This document shows, in pieces, positions 60,250 to 64,000 of a stretch of DNA of 64,000 bases. This stretch comes from Arcuatula senhousia. Lineage: Eukaryota; Mollusca; Bivalvia; Mytilida; Mytilidae. Both the position numbers and the translations under genes were made by a program. The stretch spans positions 63,213,022-63,277,021 of the forward strand of contig OZ020306.1 in NCBI GenBank assembly GCA_963971305.1. Direction: 5' to 3'. The notes beneath the pieces were generated by a model. That model did not search any database, was not told where the DNA came from, and saw nothing but the letters and a program-made list of their open reading frames with translations. The number at the start of each line of letters is the position of its first letter. Position 1 is the stretch's first letter.

Positions 60250-63200
60250 TTTACACTTGCAGTGATGCCCGAAGGGTAATTTGTTTCTATAAAAAAAACC
60301 CACAGTGATGCCTGAGGGGAATCTGGATCTATTAAAATCAACACATTGATGCCTGAGGGGAATCTGTTTCTATTAATCTTAACACAATGATGCCTAAGGG
60401 GAATCTTCAGTGATGACTGAGGGGAATCTGTTTCTATTAAACTTAACACAATGATACCTGAGGGGAATCTTTTGTATGTCATATTAGATGAGTATAACAC
60501 AATGATGCCTGACAGAAATCTGTTGAATAATATCCTATAACCTATACACCTTCCTATAACATCATGCCCTTATGAGATGTCCTCATAGAATGGTGTCAAA
60601 ATAAAATCTGTTACATATATTAACTTAACACAATGATGTCTGAGGAGAATCTTACTTAAAACAATGATGTCTTGGGGAAATTTTACCTTAAACAATGATG
60701 CTTAAGGAGAATCTGTTTCTATTAATGTAAACCCAGTGATGCCTGAGGGGAATCTGCAGTGATGCTTGAGGGGAATCTGTTTCTATTGAATGTACAGTAC
60801 ACTCAGAGAGGATTGATTCTCATACTCTGATTTCGGAGGAAAATTTTTAAATGACTCCAGGAAATTCCAAGAAAAGCCATAAAAATCTAGGAGGGTTTTA
60901 GGAGTACTCCCTCCAAAGGGGCATAAATTACTCCAAGCTTGGAGTTTTTTATTGCCTTGAAAACCTTTTGAAGTAACACCTATTTCCTGTCTTTCTTGTC
61001 ATGTGAAAATTATTATAATACACAAGGTAATAAACAACATCAAAATACTCCGAAAAAGGTAATAAATTTCTCCCAGGTGGGAGAAATTACTTGGAGAATT
61101 TTAAGAATTGACTCTGTGAAAATCTGTGAATCACTGGACACTGAAATCAGAATATGAAAATCAATCCTCTCTGAGTGTACTGTAATACATTGATGCCTGG
61201 GGGGATTCTGTTTCTATTAAACATAACTCAACGATGCCTGGGGGAATGTGTTTCTATTGAATGTAACACAGTGATGCCTGAGGGGAATCTGTTTCTATTG
61301 AACGTAACTCAATGATGCATGGGGGGGAATCTAACACATTGATGCCTGAGGGGAATCTGTTTCTATTGAATGTGATTCATTGATGCCTGAGGGAATCTGT
61401 TTCTATTGAATGTAATACATTAATGCCTGGGGGGAATATGTTTCTTTTGAATGTAACACATTGATGCCTGAGGGGAATCTGTTTCTAATAAACTTAACAC
61501 AATGATGCCTGGGGGAATCTCTTTCTATTGAACGTAACACATTGATGCCTGAGGGGAATCTGTTTCTATTGAATGTAATACATTGATGCCTGGGGGGAAT
61601 CTGTTTCTATTGAACGTTACACATTGATACCTGAGGGGAATCTGTTTCTATTGAACGTAACACATTGATGCCTGAGGGGAACCTGTTTCTATTATACGTC
61701 ACACATTGATACCTTAAGGTAATCTGTTTCTATTGAACGTTACATAGTGATGCCTGAGGAGAATCTGTTTCTATTGAACGTAACACATTGATGCCTGAGG
61801 GGAATCTGTTTTTATTGAATGTAATACAGTGATGCCTAAGGGGAATCTGTTTCTATTGAACGTTACTCAATGATGCCTGGGGGAATCTAACACATTGATG
61901 CCTGAGGGGAATCTGTTTCTATTGAATGTGATTCATTGATGCCTGAGGGAATCTGTTTCTATTGAATGTAATACAATAATGCCTGGTGGGAATATGTTTC
62001 TATTGAATGTAACACATTGATGCCTGAGGGGAATCTGTTCCTATTGAATGTAATACATTGATGCTTTGGGGGAATCTGTTTCTATTAAACTTAACACAAT
62101 GATGCCTGGGGGGAATCTGTTTCTATTGAACGTAACATAGTGATGCCTGAGGAGAATCTGTTTCTATTGAACGTAACACATTGATGCCTGAGGGGAATTT
62201 GTTTTTATTGAATATAATACAGTGATGCCTGAGGGGAATCTGTTTCTATTGAACGCAACTCAATGATGCCTGGGGGGAATCTAACACATTGATGCCTGAG
62301 GGGAATCTGTTTCTATTGAATGTAATTCATTGATGCCTGAGGGGAATCTGTTTCTATTGAATGTAATACATTGATGCCTGGGGGGAATCTGTTTCTATTG
62401 AACGTTACACATTGATACCTGAGGGGAATCTGTTTCTATTGAACGTAACACATTGATGCCTGAGGGGAACCTGTTTCTATTATACGTCACACATTGATAC
62501 CTTAAGGTAATCTGTTTCTATTGAACGTTACATAGTGATGCCTGAGGAGAATCTGTTTCTATTGAACGTAACACATTGATGCCTGAGGGGAATCTGTTTT
62601 TATTGAATGTAATACAGTGATGCCTAAGGGGAATCTGTTTCTATTGAACGTTACTCAATGATGCCTGGGGGAATCTAACACATTGATGCCTGAGGGGAAT
62701 CTGTTTCTATTGAATGTGATTCATTGATGCCTGAGGGAATCTGTTTCTATTGAATGTAATACAATAATGCCTGGTGGGAATATGTTTCTATTGAATGTAA
62801 CACATTGATGCCTGAGGGGAATCTGTTCCTATTGAATGTAATACATTGATGCTTTGGGGGAATCTGTTTCTATTAAACTTAACACAATGATGCCTGGGGG
62901 GAATCTGTTTCTATTGAACGTAACATAGTGATGCCTGAGGAGAATCTGTTTCTATTGAACGTAACACATTGATGCCTGAGGGGAATTTGTTTTTATTGAA
63001 TATAATACAGTGATGCCTGAGGGGAATCTGTTTCTATTGAACGCAACTCAATGATGCCTGGGGGGAATCTAACACATTGATGCCTGAGGGGAATCTGTTT
63101 CTATTGAATGTAATTCATTGATGCCTGAGGGGAATCTGTTTCTATTTAACGTAACACATTGATACCCGAGGGGAATCTGTTTCTATTGAACGTAACACAT

Positions 63201-64000
63201 TGATGCCTGAGGGGAATCTGTTTCGATGATACGTAACACATTGATGCTTTAGGGTAATCTGTTTCTATTGAACGTAACTTAGTGATGCCTGAGGAGAATC
63301 TGTTTCTATTGAACGTAACAAAATGATGCCTGAGGGGAATCTGTTTTTATTGAATGTAATACAGTGATGCTTGAGGGAAATCTGTTTCTATTGAACGCTG
63401 GGGGGAATCTAACACAATGATGCCTGAGGGGAATCTGTTTCTATTGAATGTAATTCATTGATGCCTGAGGAAATCTGTTTCTATTGAATGTAATACATTA
63501 ATGCCTGGGGGGAATCTGTTTCTATTGAATGTAATACATTGATGCCTGAGGGGAATCTGTTTCTATTGAATGCAATACATTGATGCCTTTGGGTAATCTG
63601 TTTCTATTAAACTTAACACAATGATGCCTGGGGGGGGGGGAATCTGTTTCTATTGAACGTAACACATTGATGCCTGAGTGGAATCTGTTTCTATTGAACG
63701 TAACACATTGATGCCTGAGGGGAACCTGTTTCTATTATACGTCACACATTGATACTTTAAGGTAATCTGTTTCTATTGAACGTTACATAGTGATGCCTTA
63801 GGAGAATCTGTTTCTATTGAACGTAACACATTGATGCCTGAGGGGAATCTGTTTTTATTGAATGTAATACAGTGATGCCTAAGGGGAATCTGTTTCTATT
63901 GAACGTTACTCAATGATGCCTGGGGGAATCTAACACATTGATGCCTGAGGGGAATCTGTTTCAATTGAATGTGATTCATTGATGCCTGAGGGAATCTGTT
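60250..64000 (+). repeat. 41-bp minisatellite array (right copy)
   Basis: The same unit and variant order as the left array up to about 62340. There a block of about 787 bp (61568-62354) is repeated once more (62355-63141) where the left copy has only one. The array continues beyond the window end. Confidence 0.95.
60795..61182. mobile_element. MITE with TA target duplication (right copy)
   Basis: Same 388-bp element as 47282-47669 at the equivalent place in the duplicated array, with a few substitutions. It was therefore present before the segmental duplication. Confidence 0.85.

Larger units (their letters stand above)
57188..64000. repeat. Segmental duplication, right copy (runs off the window)
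   Basis: Matches 43328 onward, including the reverse 175-bp repeats (58590-59120), the three-unit seed (59570-59660), the minisatellite and the MITE. The repeated short frame at 57334-57516 is the same as at 43474-43656. It lacks about 330 bp present in the left copy near 43731-44070. Confidence 0.9.

Noticed and set aside
60210..60500. 96-residue minus-strand frame
   Set aside because: Falls in the minisatellite and its edge; repeated peptide follows the repeat unit.

Overview
The window is eukaryotic, AT-rich and repeat-dense, with split genes and GT/AG splice sites. A metazoan source is clear from a SoxF-type HMG box, cyclin D, RRS1 and SET-domain sequences. The mix of Penelope-like elements, 5'-truncated LINEs, foldback/MITE elements and long dispersed repeats looks like a bivalve mollusc, possibly a mussel; that last step is inference from repeat style. 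No bacterial-style operons, rRNA, tRNA or CRISPR arrays were seen.

Layout. 1-2.5 kb: a Penelope-like retroelement (RT plus GIY-YIG) and a LINE tail. 2.8-7.2 kb: dispersed tandem repeats and foldbacks. 4.8-17.4 kb (+): a chain of very small exons (27-90 nt), all symmetric phase 1, that read through in one frame to a stop. 7.6-9.2 kb: the two halves of a SoxF-like HMG box on opposite strands, facing each other, with a terminal-inverted-repeat element between them. 9.7-18.3 kb: a 72-bp satellite family in two subfamilies; one block carrying a LINE insertion is triplicated (about 1.57 kb period). 18.3-24.5 kb: RT fragment, dispersed repeats and a 0.47-kb foldback. 24.5-25.1 kb: RRS1 retropseudogene. 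28.3-38.1 kb: a cyclin D retropseudogene amplified as five head-to-tail units of about 1.93 kb. 39.5-42.6 kb: dispersed repeats and a broken SET-domain (KMT5A-like) copy. 43.0-43.3 kb: a duplicated 33-nt exon-like block. 43.3-64 kb: a tandem segmental duplication with 13.86 kb offset, each copy carrying a long array of a 41-bp minisatellite and the same 388-bp MITE. Within the first array a LINE is interrupted by a Penelope-like RT fragment, itself interrupted by a hAT-type element with an intact 8-bp target duplication.

How the parts relate. Very little here looks like an intact gene. The only candidate for an unknown functional gene is the microexon chain; the SoxF halves are real gene sequence in an arrangement that cannot be cis-spliced as assembled. 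Most of the rest records repeated insertion, retroposition and tandem amplification. Identity and copy statements were made by eye.
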